From: Sutcliffiella horikoshii
GTDB taxonomy: Bacteria; Bacillota; Bacilli; Bacillales; Bacillaceae_I
DNA length: 64,000 nt
Assembly: GCF_008180725.1 (NCBI RefSeq)
Contig: NZ_VTEV01000004.1
Span: 366,286 to 430,285, forward strand
Direction of reading: 5' to 3'
Part shown: one piece after another, positions 44,862 to 54,533 of the stretch
Position numbering within the stretch: position 1 is the stretch's first letter
Layout: every line of letters begins with the position of its first letter
The notes under the pieces: generated by a model
The model's input: only the letters and a program-made list of their open reading frames with translations
The model's database searches: none
Told to the model about the DNA's origin: nothing
Translations under genes and position numbers: made by a program

Positions 44862-46379
44862 ATGATAGAAATCAGCAAAGTAAAAGAAGAATACGTAAAT
44901 CACATTAACAAAATGGATAGTTATAACGAAGCACTATCTCTGATTTTCTGGGACCTAAGAACAGGTGCTCCTAAAAAAGGAGTAGATCGTCGATCAGACG
45001 TTATCGGAATCCTGTCCTCAGAAGTATTTAACATGTCAACTTCAGAAGAAATGGCAAGCTATTTAACACAACTTTTAAACGAAGATATATTCAACGAACT
45101 AGATGATATTACAAAAGCCTCACTACTTGAAAGCAAAAAAAACTACGACCGCAACAAGAAAGTTCCGGCAAAAGAGTACCAAGAATATGTAGTGTTATCG
45201 ACCAAGGCTGAGTCTGTTTGGGAAGAAGCAAAAGAAAAATCGGATTTTTCTCTCCTGCAACCGTACTTAGAAAAATTGGTCGCGTTCAACAAAAAGTTCA
45301 TCGAGTACTGGGGCTATGAAGGAAATAAATATAATACATTGTTAGATATGTACGAACCGGGTATTACAGTGGATAAATTGGATGAGGTATTTGCTAAGCT
45401 AAAAGAGAGGATTGTTCCTCTAGTCCAAAATATTGCTGACTCCTCTGTCCACCCAAGGGCAAATGAATTGTTGGTACCTTTTTCAAAAGATAAACAACGC
45501 GACTTTAGCTTAGAGATATTAAAGGAACTTTCATATGATTTCGACGCAGGTAGACTAGATGAGACTGTTCATCCATTTGCTATTGGACTGAACCCGGGTG
45601 ACGTTCGGGTTACGACTAAATATGATGAAGAGGATTTCCGAACGGCTGTTTTCGGAACCATCCACGAATGTGGGCACGCACTATATGAGCAGAATATTTC
45701 CAAAGAACTTCAAGGTACTGGGTTGTGCACGGGAACATCCATGGGAATCCACGAATCTCAATCTTTATTTTATGAGAACTTTGTAGGTCGTCATGAAAAC
45801 TTCTGGAAACGACACTATGAAAGTCTTCAACGTTATGCAGGAGGTAAGTTTGATGAGATCAGTCTAGAGGAATTCTACCTTGCAATTAACGAATCCAAAC
45901 CTTCACTCATTCGTATTGAAGCAGATGAGTTGACCTATTCATTACACATAATGATTCGATATGAATTGGAAAAAGCACTATTTAATGATGAATTGGAAGT
46001 AAAGGATCTTCCTCAGGCTTGGAATGAAAAATACCAAAGCTATCTGGGCATTACCCCTCCAAATGACGCCAAAGGTGTATTACAAGATGTACACTGGTCT
46101 GGTGGAAGCTTTGGCTATTTCCCTTCCTATGCTTTGGGGTATATGTATGCTGCACAATTTAAACAAGCAATGTTAAAAGATTTGCCAAACTACGATGAGC
46201 TCTTAGCAAACGGAAATTTAGAACCTGTGAAAGAATGGCTAACAGATAAAGTACATCAACACGGTAAATTGAAGAAACCATTAGAAATCTTGAAGGATGT
46301 AACCGGTGAAGAGTTGAATGCAGACCACCTCATTAAGTACTTGGAAGATAAGTATAATAAAATTTATCAATTAACTTAA
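44862..46379 (+). CDS. ypwA: M32 family metallocarboxypeptidase
   Basis: A thermostable-type carboxypeptidase of 505 residues that removes C-terminal residues from peptides. The zinc motif HECGH is in FGTIHECGHALYEQ, the family HESQSLFYENFVGR follows, and the conserved DVRVTTKY segment lies upstream. ATG 44862 with GGGGGAGA; the TTG at 44847 precedes that site. The length is close to B. subtilis YpwA (501). No signal peptide, so cytoplasmic. Confidence 0.96.
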   Translation: MIEISKVKEEYVNHINKMDSYNEALSLIFWDLRTGAPKKGVDRRSDVIGILSSEVFNMSTSEEMASYLTQLLNEDIFNELDDITKASLLESKKNYDRNKKVPAKEYQEYVVLSTKAESVWEEAKEKSDFSLLQPYLEKLVAFNKKFIEYWGYEGNKYNTLLDMYEPGITVDKLDEVFAKLKERIVPLVQNIADSSVHPRANELLVPFSKDKQRDFSLEILKELSYDFDAGRLDETVHPFAIGLNPGDVRVTTKYDEEDFRTAVFGTIHECGHALYEQNISKELQGTGLCTGTSMGIHESQSLFYENFVGRHENFWKRHYESLQRYAGGKFDEISLEEFYLAINESKPSLIRIEADELTYSLHIMIRYELEKALFNDELEVKDLPQAWNEKYQSYLGITPPNDAKGVLQDVHWSGGSFGYFPSYALGYMYAAQFKQAMLKDLPNYDELLANGNLEPVKEWLTDKVHQHGKLKKPLEILKDVTGEELNADHLIKYLEDKYNKIYQLT

Positions 46380-46391
46380 TTAATGGTAATG

Positions 46392-46420
46392 GGACCAGGG
46401 GAGATTCTCTGGTCTTTTTT
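46392..46420 (+). terminator. terminator of ypwA
   Basis: GACCAG/CTGGTC-type stem followed by TTTTTT. Confidence 0.8.
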
Positions 46421-46430
46421 GTTGTTGTGT

Positions 46431-46460
46431 AAACAAAAAAACCCGCCATAAAGGAGGGTT
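46431..46460 (-). terminator. terminator of the cheX-like gene
   Basis: AACCCTCC/GGCGGGTT stem, with a T run on the minus strand. Confidence 0.75.
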
Positions 46461-46466
46461 GAGTGG

Positions 46467-46925
46467 TTAGGAAGCTTCTTCTAATTCCATAATAATTTGC
46501 ATGTGCATGGTATCTTTTAAATAAACAGGAGTATGTAGGCGGTGCATTAGATGAAACTCCTTTTGTTGTTCGCTTAATACATCAGGTGGAGTAATATCCA
46601 TATTGATGCCACTTCCCGCCACTTTCGATGATAAGGTCCCTGCAATCATATTTCCAAGTTCCCCCGTGAAGGATTGAAGCATTTCACCTTCTAGCTGCAT
46701 GCCAAACATCATTTCTCCGATGTGCTGAAAAGCATGTCGTTCCCCTTGAATAATCAACTGACCACGAATGTCACCGGTTAACATGATGAGCACACCGTAC
46801 GAAACATTTGTAAGTTTTTCTGTATATAAGCGAGGTTGATCAAAGGTAAACTCTATCGGAATAACCGTCTTAAACGAGTCTAAAGTCCTGTCAAAAACTT
46901 GCGTTAAGTTTTCTGAAAGGGACAT
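46467..46925 (-). CDS. CheX-like chemotaxis phosphatase-family protein
   Basis: A 152-residue CheC/CheX/FliY-fold protein with one phosphatase helix, GELGNMIAG, carrying the E-x2-N catalytic pair. By family it would remove phosphate from CheY-P or a related receiver. It is a single-module protein like CheX. ATG 46925 is preceded by TAGGAGGTGCC; the frame upstream lacks a site. No chemotaxis genes lie nearby, so the partner receiver is unknown. Confidence 0.84.
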   Translation of the reverse strand: MSLSENLTQVFDRTLDSFKTVIPIEFTFDQPRLYTEKLTNVSYGVLIMLTGDIRGQLIIQGERHAFQHIGEMMFGMQLEGEMLQSFTGELGNMIAGTLSSKVAGSGINMDITPPDVLSEQQKEFHLMHRLHTPVYLKDTMHMQIIMELEEAS

Positions 46926-47093
46926 TTGGCACCTCCTACGTATATTTGAATAGTACAAATTTATCATACCACATTTCCCTTTCTATTTTTCAACAAATTT
47001 CAACAATTTCACGGTTGATAAAGGGTTTTTTGTTGAAGAATAAACATAAATGAAGTAGGATGTAGTACCTAAAGAGTTTATAGGAGGAACATC

Positions 47094-47627
47094 ATGTTAG
47101 ATCTACGTTTTGAATTTACAGCGAAAGATGAGTCGACCGTAATATTAAGGCCGGTGGAAGAATCGGATGCAGGAGATATCGTGACGGCAGTGGAGAGTAT
47201 TATTGCTGCGGGTCAGTACATACAAAAGGATGTCCCTCGAACTCCCGAGGAAGAAAAACTTTTCATTCGTGACATGAAGAGTAAAGAGAATATGTATATT
47301 GGAGTAGAACGAAATGGAAAGGTAGTAGGAATAGCCCGCGTTATTCGGGGTGAAATCCAAATGAAACGACATACTGGGTTGTTTCGGACTTGGTTAGCTG
47401 AGGAAGCACAAGGACTTGGCATAGGGAAAAAAATCATGGATTATACCGATATGTGGTGTGAACAGCATATCAGAAAATTATCTTTAACCGTCTTCTCTTC
47501 TAATCAAGTTGCCTACCAACTTTATAAAAAATATGGGTTTCATGAAGAAGGTAATCAAAAAGAACAAGCCTTTATTAATGGGGAATATGTTGATGAGATT
47601 TGGATGGCAAAGTTCTACAAAAAATGA
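47094..47627 (+). CDS. GNAT family N-acetyltransferase
   Basis: A 177-residue acetyltransferase with motif A LAEEAQGLGIGKKIMDY (about residues 103-119) and the late SSNQVAYQLYKKYGFHEEG segment, typical of RimI/ribosomal-type and amino-sugar acetyltransferases. The substrate is unknown. ATG at 47094 with TAGGAGGAAC. It has its own terminator before the bps genes. Confidence 0.88.
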   Translation: MLDLRFEFTAKDESTVILRPVEESDAGDIVTAVESIIAAGQYIQKDVPRTPEEEKLFIRDMKSKENMYIGVERNGKVVGIARVIRGEIQMKRHTGLFRTWLAEEAQGLGIGKKIMDYTDMWCEQHIRKLSLTVFSSNQVAYQLYKKYGFHEEGNQKEQAFINGEYVDEIWMAKFYKK

Positions 47628-47712
47628 TTTCCATTTATTTATAGTGATAATTTTTGCGGCATTCGTTATAATAAAACTGCACAACACAACAACTCCTTTA
47701 AAACGACATGTA

Positions 47713-47743
47713 CCTTCCCAAAGTAAATTTGGGAAGGTTTTTT
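47713..47743 (+). terminator. terminator after the acetyltransferase gene
   Basis: CCTTCCCAA/TTGGGAAGG stem and TTTTTT. Confidence 0.88.
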
Positions 47744-47847
47744 CTATTTCTATCCTTTATTATTTCCTTTTAGTAACTGTCTCCTCTGCATAAATATATA
47801 AATATTGGAAAAGTTAACAGTACCAAATCGGATGAGGTGCTCTTATT

Positions 47848-48927
47848 ATGCCAAAGATATTGTCTGTTGGAACGTCCATTCCCAAATATCCGATCCAACA
47901 AGATACTGTTGTCGAATTTGCAAAAGAACTATTTGAAGAGTCGTTTAGAGATATCAATCGGCTCCTTACAGTCTTCCAAAATGGCCAAATAGAAAAACGT
48001 CACTTTGCAAGAGACGTTGAATGGTTCAAACAGCCGCATACACTTCAGGAAAAAAACGATATATACATAAAAGAAGCGGTCGCTTATGGAGCAGAGGCAA
48101 TAAATGCATGTTTACACAATTCTGAAACACTCTCTCAATCTATAGACTATCAAGATATTGAAGCTATTTTTTATATTTCTACAACAGGCATGTCCACTCC
48201 AAGCATCGAAGCTAGAATTATGAATATTCTTCCATTCTCACCATATACAAAGAGAATTCCAATCTGGGGACTCGGATGTGCTGGTGGAGCAGCGGGACTT
48301 TCAAGAGCCTATGAGTATTGTCTTGCCTTTCCAAAAGCCAAGGTGCTTGTATTATGTGTGGAACTTTGCAGTCTTACCTTTCAAAAGAATGATCGATCAA
48401 AAAGTAATCTAGTTGGAACCTCCCTTTTCGCAGATGGCATTGCCTGTGTATTGATGGTAGGGGATGAAGTGCATATAGATGGTAAGGGACCTTACCCTAA
48501 AGTGTTAGGAAGTCAGTCTACGTTAATGGAGAATTCAGAAGACGTGATGGGATGGGAGATAAAGAATGAAGGATTGTATGTCGTATTCTCTCGGGATATC
48601 CCAGTTATCATCACGAACTGGCTAGCACCTAATGTCACACGATTTCTTGATAACCAGCAAGTTAAATTAGAAGAACTGGACCATTTTGTCTTACATCCTG
48701 GTGGAAAAAAGGTATTGGAAGCATACCAAGAGTGTTTAGGGTTAGAGGCAGAAAAGTTAAATACTTCCTTACAGGTGTTAAAAGAATATGGCAATATGTC
48801 TTCTGCTACTGTCTTATATGTATTAAAGGAAATCATGGAAAAGCGTCCGAACAAAGGGGAGAAAGGGATTGCAGCTGCACTTGGACCGGGTTTCAGTTCA
48901 GAAATGCTGCTATTAGAATGGGAGTGA
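47848..48927 (+). CDS. bpsA: type III polyketide synthase, alkylpyrone-type
   Basis: A 359-residue chalcone-synthase-like enzyme. The catalytic triad is visible: Cys144 in WGLGCAGGAAGLSRA, histidine in FVLHPGGKKV and asparagine in EYGNMSSATV. In B. subtilis BpsA condenses long-chain acyl-CoA with malonyl-CoA to triketide pyrones, which BpsB methylates. ATG at 47848 follows GATGAGGTGC. bpsB follows 7 bp later in an operon. Confidence 0.93.
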   Translation: MPKILSVGTSIPKYPIQQDTVVEFAKELFEESFRDINRLLTVFQNGQIEKRHFARDVEWFKQPHTLQEKNDIYIKEAVAYGAEAINACLHNSETLSQSIDYQDIEAIFYISTTGMSTPSIEARIMNILPFSPYTKRIPIWGLGCAGGAAGLSRAYEYCLAFPKAKVLVLCVELCSLTFQKNDRSKSNLVGTSLFADGIACVLMVGDEVHIDGKGPYPKVLGSQSTLMENSEDVMGWEIKNEGLYVVFSRDIPVIITNWLAPNVTRFLDNQQVKLEELDHFVLHPGGKKVLEAYQECLGLEAEKLNTSLQVLKEYGNMSSATVLYVLKEIMEKRPNKGEKGIAAALGPGFSSEMLLLEWE

Positions 48928-48934
48928 GTTAAAA

Positions 48935-49504
48935 ATGATCTTCGCATTGTTTTTTTCATTTATCGTCACACAAAGAGTGGTGGAACTAGGTATTGCAAGA
49001 AGAAATGAGAAATGGATTAAATCGATGGGAGCTAAAGAATACGGTAAAGAGCATTACAAGTACATGGTCAGTCTTCATGTTGCTTTTTTAACTTGTTTCT
49101 TATTAGAGGTCGTCCTATTTGATCGAACGCTAAGTCCTTTTTGGCCAGCGATCCTCAGTCTGTTTATCATGACTCAAACCCTTCGAGTATGGACCATACA
49201 ATCCCTAGGTAAGTATTGGAATACAAAGGTACTGATCTTGCCTGATGCATCCATAGTGAAGACGGGTCCCTACAAATTTTTACGTCATCCTAACTATACG
49301 ATTGTAGTGCTAGAGGTTCTGCTGATCCCCTTAATGTTTCATGCATTTTACACAGCCATAGTATTTACCGTGTTAAATGCCTGGATGTTAAGTGTAAGAA
49401 TTCCGCTTGAAGAAAGAGCATTAGCTGAAATGACAACAAACTATGCCTCTTATATGGAGGATCGAAATCGTTTTTCTCCAACTTTTCAGAAGGAAACTGA
49501 ATGA
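48935..49504 (+). CDS. bpsB: isoprenylcysteine carboxyl methyltransferase-like alkylpyrone methyltransferase
   Basis: A 189-residue integral membrane methyltransferase of the ICMT family with about four helices and the SAM/substrate motif FLRHPNYTIVVLE (about residues 112-124). In B. subtilis BpsB (YpbQ) methylates alkylpyrones made by BpsA; the 7-bp gap to bpsA supports that here. ATG at 48935 with GGAGTGAGTT. Confidence 0.93.
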   Translation: MIFALFFSFIVTQRVVELGIARRNEKWIKSMGAKEYGKEHYKYMVSLHVAFLTCFLLEVVLFDRTLSPFWPAILSLFIMTQTLRVWTIQSLGKYWNTKVLILPDASIVKTGPYKFLRHPNYTIVVLEVLLIPLMFHAFYTAIVFTVLNAWMLSVRIPLEERALAEMTTNYASYMEDRNRFSPTFQKETE

Positions 49505-49541
49505 AAGTCATTGTCAATTAGATTGTAAGCTGATATGATTA

Positions 49542-49556
49542 TGATAATAATTATCA
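49542..49556 (+). promoter_or_regulatory. perfect 7-1-7 Fur box
   Basis: TGATAATAATTATCA matches the Bacillus Fur consensus TGATAATNATTATCA at every defined position. It ends 25 bp before the ATG of a 31-codon frame, so iron repression of that mini-locus is predicted. Confidence 0.85.
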
Positions 49557-49581
49557 CTATCAACGAGGGGGACATACCAAC

Positions 49582-49677
49582 ATGACATTATTGTTGATTG
49601 GTACGACTGTGGTAGCATATTCCGTTTTAATGAAAGTTGTTTTACAGCATACATGTGAGCCTAGAACAAGTAAATAA
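49582..49677 (+). CDS. putative Fur-regulated 31-residue membrane peptide
   Basis: ATG 49582 follows GAGGGGGACATACCAAC. The 31 residues begin MTLLLIGTTVVAYSVLMKVV, a single hydrophobic span, and end with a hydrophilic tail with one cysteine (HTCEPRTSK). A strong terminator starts 7 bp after the stop. With the Fur box this forms a complete isolated transcription unit of about 150 nt. The transcript might also act as an sRNA. I do not recognise a family. B. subtilis has small Fur-controlled Fbp proteins, but this sequence does not obviously match them. Confidence 0.6.
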   Translation: MTLLLIGTTVVAYSVLMKVVLQHTCEPRTSK

Positions 49678-49683
49678 TACATA

Positions 49684-49727
49684 ACAGGGTCTGCTACATA
49701 TATACATGTAGAGGCCCTGTTTTTTTT
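49684..49727 (+). terminator. terminator of the Fur-box mini-locus
   Basis: ACAGGG...CTACAT paired with ATGTAG...CCCTGT, then eight T. Confidence 0.9.
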
Positions 49728-49873
49728 AAATTGCTTTATACAAAACCATGCACAAGTTTCTTAAACAAAAATATTAATAAATAAGGCGTCTTATATGGGA
49801 AAATACTGAAATATCAAGTAAAATAGACTTAAGAAGCGGAGAAATGATACACACAACTAAGGGGACAGAATAA

Positions 49874-52800
49874 ATGGGATCAAACAATCCAAAACAGCAA
49901 ATCCAACAGCATACAAAGGAGATAAATCAGCTCCAAACCAAACTGCATTTAATTTTAGAAAAGCTACATAAACACGGTGATCATAAAAGTGCCAGAAAAG
50001 TGGCGGAACTCTTACATAAACATTCAACAAAAGAATTAAGTATAGCCTTTTGCGGACATTTTTCAGCAGGTAAGTCTTCTTTTATCAATGAGATATTAGA
50101 GGAGGCAATCTTGCCGGCTAGTCCAATACCAACTTCTGCCAATGTCGTGCAGATAAAAAATGGAGAAGAGCTTGCGCATGTTCATTTTTTTGAGGGAGAA
50201 TCACTCGAGATCCTTCCACCAGTATCGTTTGAACATGTAAAAGCGTATTGCAAAAATGGAGATCAGGTGGAATCCGTTGAATACCAATTTCCTTTTGAGA
50301 AACTACCTGCTGATATGGTCGTATTAGACACTCCAGGGGTTGATTCCACTGACGATGCCCATCGTATTTCCACAGAATCAGCCTTGCATTTGGCAGACGT
50401 CATTTTCTATGTGATGGACTATAATCATGTCCAATCGGAGGTTAACCTTAAGTTTATTAAGGAGCTTCAAGACAAGGAAAAAAAGATTTATTTAATTGTT
50501 AACCAAATTGACAAGCATCGGGAGGAAGAAATCCCATTTGCCACATACAACGAAAGAATAATGGAGTCTTTTAAGGATTGGGGGATTATACCTGCAAGCA
50601 TTTATTTTACAAGCTTAAAAGAAATTAGCCATCCTCTTAACGACCTTTCGATTGTAAAAGAAACAATTCAAATCCTTAGACAAGACAAGTTGGATATTCT
50701 GCCAAAAACGATTGAGCGAGCGCTCATTCAAGTAATGGATGAACATAAAGAATGGCAACTTGAACAAAGAGCAGATGAAATTGACCGGTATGAACAAACG
50801 ATTCACTCATTAGGAGATCTACCAAAAGATGTAGCAGAAACGTTAAGGGTGAGAAAGTATAAACTGACAACCATCCAATCTGAAACGGCTGAAATGAAAG
50901 AGGATTTTATCAATCAGACAAAGCGGATCTTGGAAAATGCCAATATTACACCGTTTGAGATGAGGGAGCTAGCTGAACGTTATCTCGAATCCCAACAAAA
51001 AGGATTCAAGGTGGGGATGCTGTTCTCTGGGAAAAAAACACAAGAAGAGCGTGAGCAAAGAAGTGCTGCTTTTCGCAGTGATTTAACCGAACGTGTGAAA
51101 ACACAGGTGGAGAAGTTCATTCATGAACATATTATATCTTTTTTAAAGGGGCAGAATTTTTATTCTCCATCGATTTTTGATTCCGTCCAGGAACTGACTG
51201 TGCCCATTACTGAAGAGTTTGTAGCTGGTCATGTAAAAGCTGGTGCCGGCTATACTGGGAATGCCGTTTTGCACTACACAAAAGATCTAGCCCATTCTAT
51301 TAAATTAGCCTATCAAAAACAAGTACAAAGATTCATGGAAGGTTACTTCGAAAAACTGGAAAAGAAAATTCAAGATAGCACAAAAGAATTGTCGATGGAA
51401 GTCAAAAGATTAGAAGCGGTTCACCATGCCCAAGAAGGGATTACACATTTGCATATCGAGCTAGAACAGAAATATGAAGAACTAAATAGCATCATCCTGT
51501 CAAAATTCGTAAAAGAGGATCAAGTTTTTTCGGATAAATTCCTTGCTCACTACCTGAACCGTTCTTATAAAACAGTTCGGGGAGATGAATTGCCGTCATC
51601 AACAACTAAACGTAATGACACTATACAGAAACAAGAAGCCATTCTAGTAGAACCTATGAAACAAAGTGACCCGGCAATATTAGTCAAGGGGCTAAAAGAG
51701 ACAGCAAGCTCTTTAAAAAGAATACATGGGTTTCAGACGATTGTGGATGACCTGAAAAAAAGAGCAGACAAAATTGAAAATCAGACTTTTACTGTGGCGT
51801 TGTTCGGAGCATTCAGTGCAGGTAAATCTTCCCTTGCTAATGCTTTATTTGGAGAGAAAGTCCTGCCTGTCTCCCCTAATCCAACAACTGCTTCCATCAA
51901 CAAGATATCTCCTGTAACAAAAGATCATCCACATGGATCAGTCAATGTACAGATGAAGACAGTGGAACAACTGTTTCAGGATGTTCAACAAGCCTTACAA
52001 ATCTTCAATACGGATATAAGGGATCTTGAAGAATCTGTGCCGACAATCAAGAGTATCATCACTAAAAATGAGCACCTAGAACTGGATGCAAATAAGAAGA
52101 CTCATTTTCATTTTCTAAAAGCCTTTCTAACAGGTTGGGAGGATATGAAGACGAAATTGGGAACGCTTCAGCAGGTGTCCCTAAATGAATTTGAAGCTTA
52201 TGTCGCCAGAGAAGAGAAATCCTGTTTTGTGGAATGGATTGAAGTGTTCTATGATTGCGCATTTACAAGACAGGGTCTAACACTGGTGGATACACCTGGA
52301 GCGGACTCTATCAATGCAAGACATACCGATGTTTCTTTTGATTATATTAAGAATGCGGATGCCATTCTGTTTGTCACTTATTATCAGCACGCTTTTTCTA
52401 AAGCAGACCGTGAATTCTTGATACAATTAGGCAGGGTGAAAGATGCATTTGCGATGGATAAGATGTTCTTCCTTGTAAATGCAGCTGATCTTGCTAATAA
52501 TGAGGAAGAACTTGAACTTGTATGCGATTATGTTGAAGATCAATTGACTGCTTATGGAATTCGTCATCCACGATTATATCCAGTTTCAAGTCTTCTTGCC
52601 TTGAAAGAAAAAGAAAACCGACCATTCGACCATCCTTTTTTGGAAACATCTTTGATGAATGCTTTTGAGCAGGCATTTACTGATTTTATTCAATCTGATT
52701 TAGTCGAGATGAGTCTACATGCAGCGCAATCCGATCTAAACAAGGCAGTGGCCTTATTCGAACATTTTGTCCAACAGGCTAAGCTTGGATCCGAGGAAAA

Positions 52801-53560
52801 AGAGAAATTACAGCTTTTACATGCTAGTAACAAAAGGAACCTGGAAGCACATATTAAAGGGTACGCAACGGAAAGTTTCTATACGCTTCTGGAGCAAGAA
52901 ATAAACGAACTTGTCTATTACATTAAGCAACGAACGTTATTACGTTTCTCCGATTTCTTTAAAGAAAGTTTCAACCCTGCAGTGATCAGGGAGGACGGAC
53001 GTAATATTAAGGCGCAGCTTATCAGTTGCCTGCACGAGCTTGTAACGGATATCTCTCACAATCTTTCGCAAGAAGTTAGAGCAACTACCGTGCGAACAGA
53101 GAACTTTATTCGCAAATCGTTAGAGTCCTGGCAAAAGGAATTAGAATCGGAAGCTCAACAGCTAGAAGCTCAGCTTTCCTTACGTGTGTTGGAAGCAGAG
53201 GACTATACACCGTTTAAAGTGAATAGCTCGTTTCCTTCTATTTCTCCAAAGCTGGAAAAACAAACGATAGGCTACTACCGAAATTCAAAAGCTTTTTTCG
53301 AGAAAAACGAAAAGCAAAAAATGGTCCTGTTTTTGGAAGAACAGCTGTCACCATTAATGGACTCATACTTGAAAGAGAGTGCTCAAAAACTAACAGTCCA
53401 TTACAAAAATGAAATGCAGATTTCTTTAAAAGAGGTCAAGAAGTATAAACTAAGACAGCTCGAGGATTATTTTGGAGGAATGCAGGCAGCACTTGAACAA
53501 GAACAGGACATCCCACATTTGGAAGAAGTGCTATCACAAATACAACAGAATAAAAAGTAA
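49874..53560 (+). CDS. dynA: bacterial double dynamin DynA
   Basis: A 1228-residue fused dynamin with two complete GTPase modules. The first P-loop GHFSAGKSS is at 61-69 with VLDTPGVDS; the second, GAFSAGKSS, is at 645-653 with LVDTPGADS. Each is followed by long helical stalk/paddle regions (for example AGAGYTGNAVLHYTKD). B. subtilis DynA (1193 aa) fuses membranes, helps membrane repair and limits phage spread. ATG at 49874 with AAGGGGACAG. It lies 12 bp before the nucleotidyltransferase gene. Confidence 0.96.
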   Translation: MGSNNPKQQIQQHTKEINQLQTKLHLILEKLHKHGDHKSARKVAELLHKHSTKELSIAFCGHFSAGKSSFINEILEEAILPASPIPTSANVVQIKNGEELAHVHFFEGESLEILPPVSFEHVKAYCKNGDQVESVEYQFPFEKLPADMVVLDTPGVDSTDDAHRISTESALHLADVIFYVMDYNHVQSEVNLKFIKELQDKEKKIYLIVNQIDKHREEEIPFATYNERIMESFKDWGIIPASIYFTSLKEISHPLNDLSIVKETIQILRQDKLDILPKTIERALIQVMDEHKEWQLEQRADEIDRYEQTIHSLGDLPKDVAETLRVRKYKLTTIQSETAEMKEDFINQTKRILENANITPFEMRELAERYLESQQKGFKVGMLFSGKKTQEEREQRSAAFRSDLTERVKTQVEKFIHEHIISFLKGQNFYSPSIFDSVQELTVPITEEFVAGHVKAGAGYTGNAVLHYTKDLAHSIKLAYQKQVQRFMEGYFEKLEKKIQDSTKELSMEVKRLEAVHHAQEGITHLHIELEQKYEELNSIILSKFVKEDQVFSDKFLAHYLNRSYKTVRGDELPSSTTKRNDTIQKQEAILVEPMKQSDPAILVKGLKETASSLKRIHGFQTIVDDLKKRADKIENQTFTVALFGAFSAGKSSLANALFGEKVLPVSPNPTTASINKISPVTKDHPHGSVNVQMKTVEQLFQDVQQALQIFNTDIRDLEESVPTIKSIITKNEHLELDANKKTHFHFLKAFLTGWEDMKTKLGTLQQVSLNEFEAYVAREEKSCFVEWIEVFYDCAFTRQGLTLVDTPGADSINARHTDVSFDYIKNADAILFVTYYQHAFSKADREFLIQLGRVKDAFAMDKMFFLVNAADLANNEEELELVCDYVEDQLTAYGIRHPRLYPVSSLLALKEKENRPFDHPFLETSLMNAFEQAFTDFIQSDLVEMSLHAAQSDLNKAVALFEHFVQQAKLGSEEKEKLQLLHASNKRNLEAHIKGYATESFYTLLEQEINELVYYIKQRTLLRFSDFFKESFNPAVIREDGRNIKAQLISCLHELVTDISHNLSQEVRATTVRTENFIRKSLESWQKELESEAQQLEAQLSLRVLEAEDYTPFKVNSSFPSISPKLEKQTIGYYRNSKAFFEKNEKQKMVLFLEEQLSPLMDSYLKESAQKLTVHYKNEMQISLKEVKKYKLRQLEDYFGGMQAALEQEQDIPHLEEVLSQIQQNKK

Positions 53561-53572
53561 GGAGGAAAAAAG

Positions 53573-54337
53573 GTGAACCCAATAAAGGAAATACTCACGA
53601 ATATTGAATTACATCATAATGTGAAGATCCTTTATGCCTGTGAAGCGGGTAGCAGGGCATACGGCTTTGCTACAGAAAGCAGTGATTATGATATCAGGTT
53701 CATCTATATTGCCCCTCTTAAAGAGTATCTTTCCTTGATGAAAAAGGAAGATACCATTACAAACCAGGATGACAAGTATGACGTGCAGGGGTGGGATTTA
53801 AAGAAGGCTTTGGTTTTGGCCGGTAAATCCAACCCTTCCCTATATGAATGGATGTTATCTCCAATTGTATATAGAAAGTTAGATCCTGCCATGCTTTCAT
53901 TGAAAAACGTTATTTTAACAGACTACTCAAAAAAAGTTCTTGGTTTTCATTATTCGAAGATGGTTAAAAATAACCTCCAAGCTTGGAGCAGAAAAAAAGA
54001 ATTTTCTCACCTTGTTCATGCCGTCCGGGCATCTTTGATGTTAGAACAGGTTATCCACTTCGAAAATGAACCGCATACAATTAACTTAAAAGACCTAATA
54101 GACAAAAGCAACACATTTACCAATGAAGAGTTATCGCTTTTATTTTGCTTAAAGACTGGAGAGGAAGTTACCGGACCTCCACTTGTTTCTCAACTTTGTG
54201 CTAAAATTAGTCATTTCATCAATGCTTCTGAAACGTCTTTAACTTATTTAAAAGAAGGATCCATGAATCTTCACGTGTTAGAGGAGCTGTTTATTCAACA
54301 GCTGGGAATAGAGGGTGAGAGTGATCACAAAAGTTAA
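53573..54337 (+). CDS. RlaP/YcgL-type nucleotidyltransferase
   Basis: A 254-residue member of the polymerase-beta-like nucleotidyltransferase superfamily, with GSRAYGFATESSDYDIRFIY (about residues 24-43) carrying the GS and D-x-D catalytic motifs. The family is named from association with RNA-repair operons in other bacteria; function is unproven. The start is GTG at 53573 with AAGGAGGAAAA. In B. subtilis a relative, ycgL, is elsewhere; here it follows dynA by 12 bp and overlaps the next gene, so it is co-expressed with dynA. Confidence 0.9.
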   Translation: MNPIKEILTNIELHHNVKILYACEAGSRAYGFATESSDYDIRFIYIAPLKEYLSLMKKEDTITNQDDKYDVQGWDLKKALVLAGKSNPSLYEWMLSPIVYRKLDPAMLSLKNVILTDYSKKVLGFHYSKMVKNNLQAWSRKKEFSHLVHAVRASLMLEQVIHFENEPHTINLKDLIDKSNTFTNEELSLLFCLKTGEEVTGPPLVSQLCAKISHFINASETSLTYLKEGSMNLHVLEELFIQQLGIEGESDHKS

Positions 54338-54533
54338 TCGATTCCAGGCATGTGCAACCTGTAAGCATTATCAAGTGCTAAAATTAAATACTCGTACCGT
54401 CTACCGTTGCAGTAGACTTGGCTTTGACACAAAGCCGCATTACAAATTTGATTGTTGGCAACCGAAAGATAACATCATACAATTAATGAAAAAAGAACAG
54501 ATAAATTGGAGGAACAACCATGAGCGTACATAA
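54321..54533 (+). CDS. small cysteine-rich protein, possible zinc ribbon
   Basis: A 70-residue protein with CATCKHYQVLK (C-x2-C) and later single cysteines in YRCSRLG and FDCWQPK, a plausible zinc site. GTG 54321 is chosen because GAGGGTG lies before it; it overlaps the end of the nucleotidyltransferase gene. Its end overlaps the ypbS start by 14 bp. Function unknown; it may partner the preceding enzyme. Confidence 0.75.
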   Translation: MITKVNRFQACATCKHYQVLKLNTRTVYRCSRLGFDTKPHYKFDCWQPKDNIIQLMKKEQINWRNNHERT

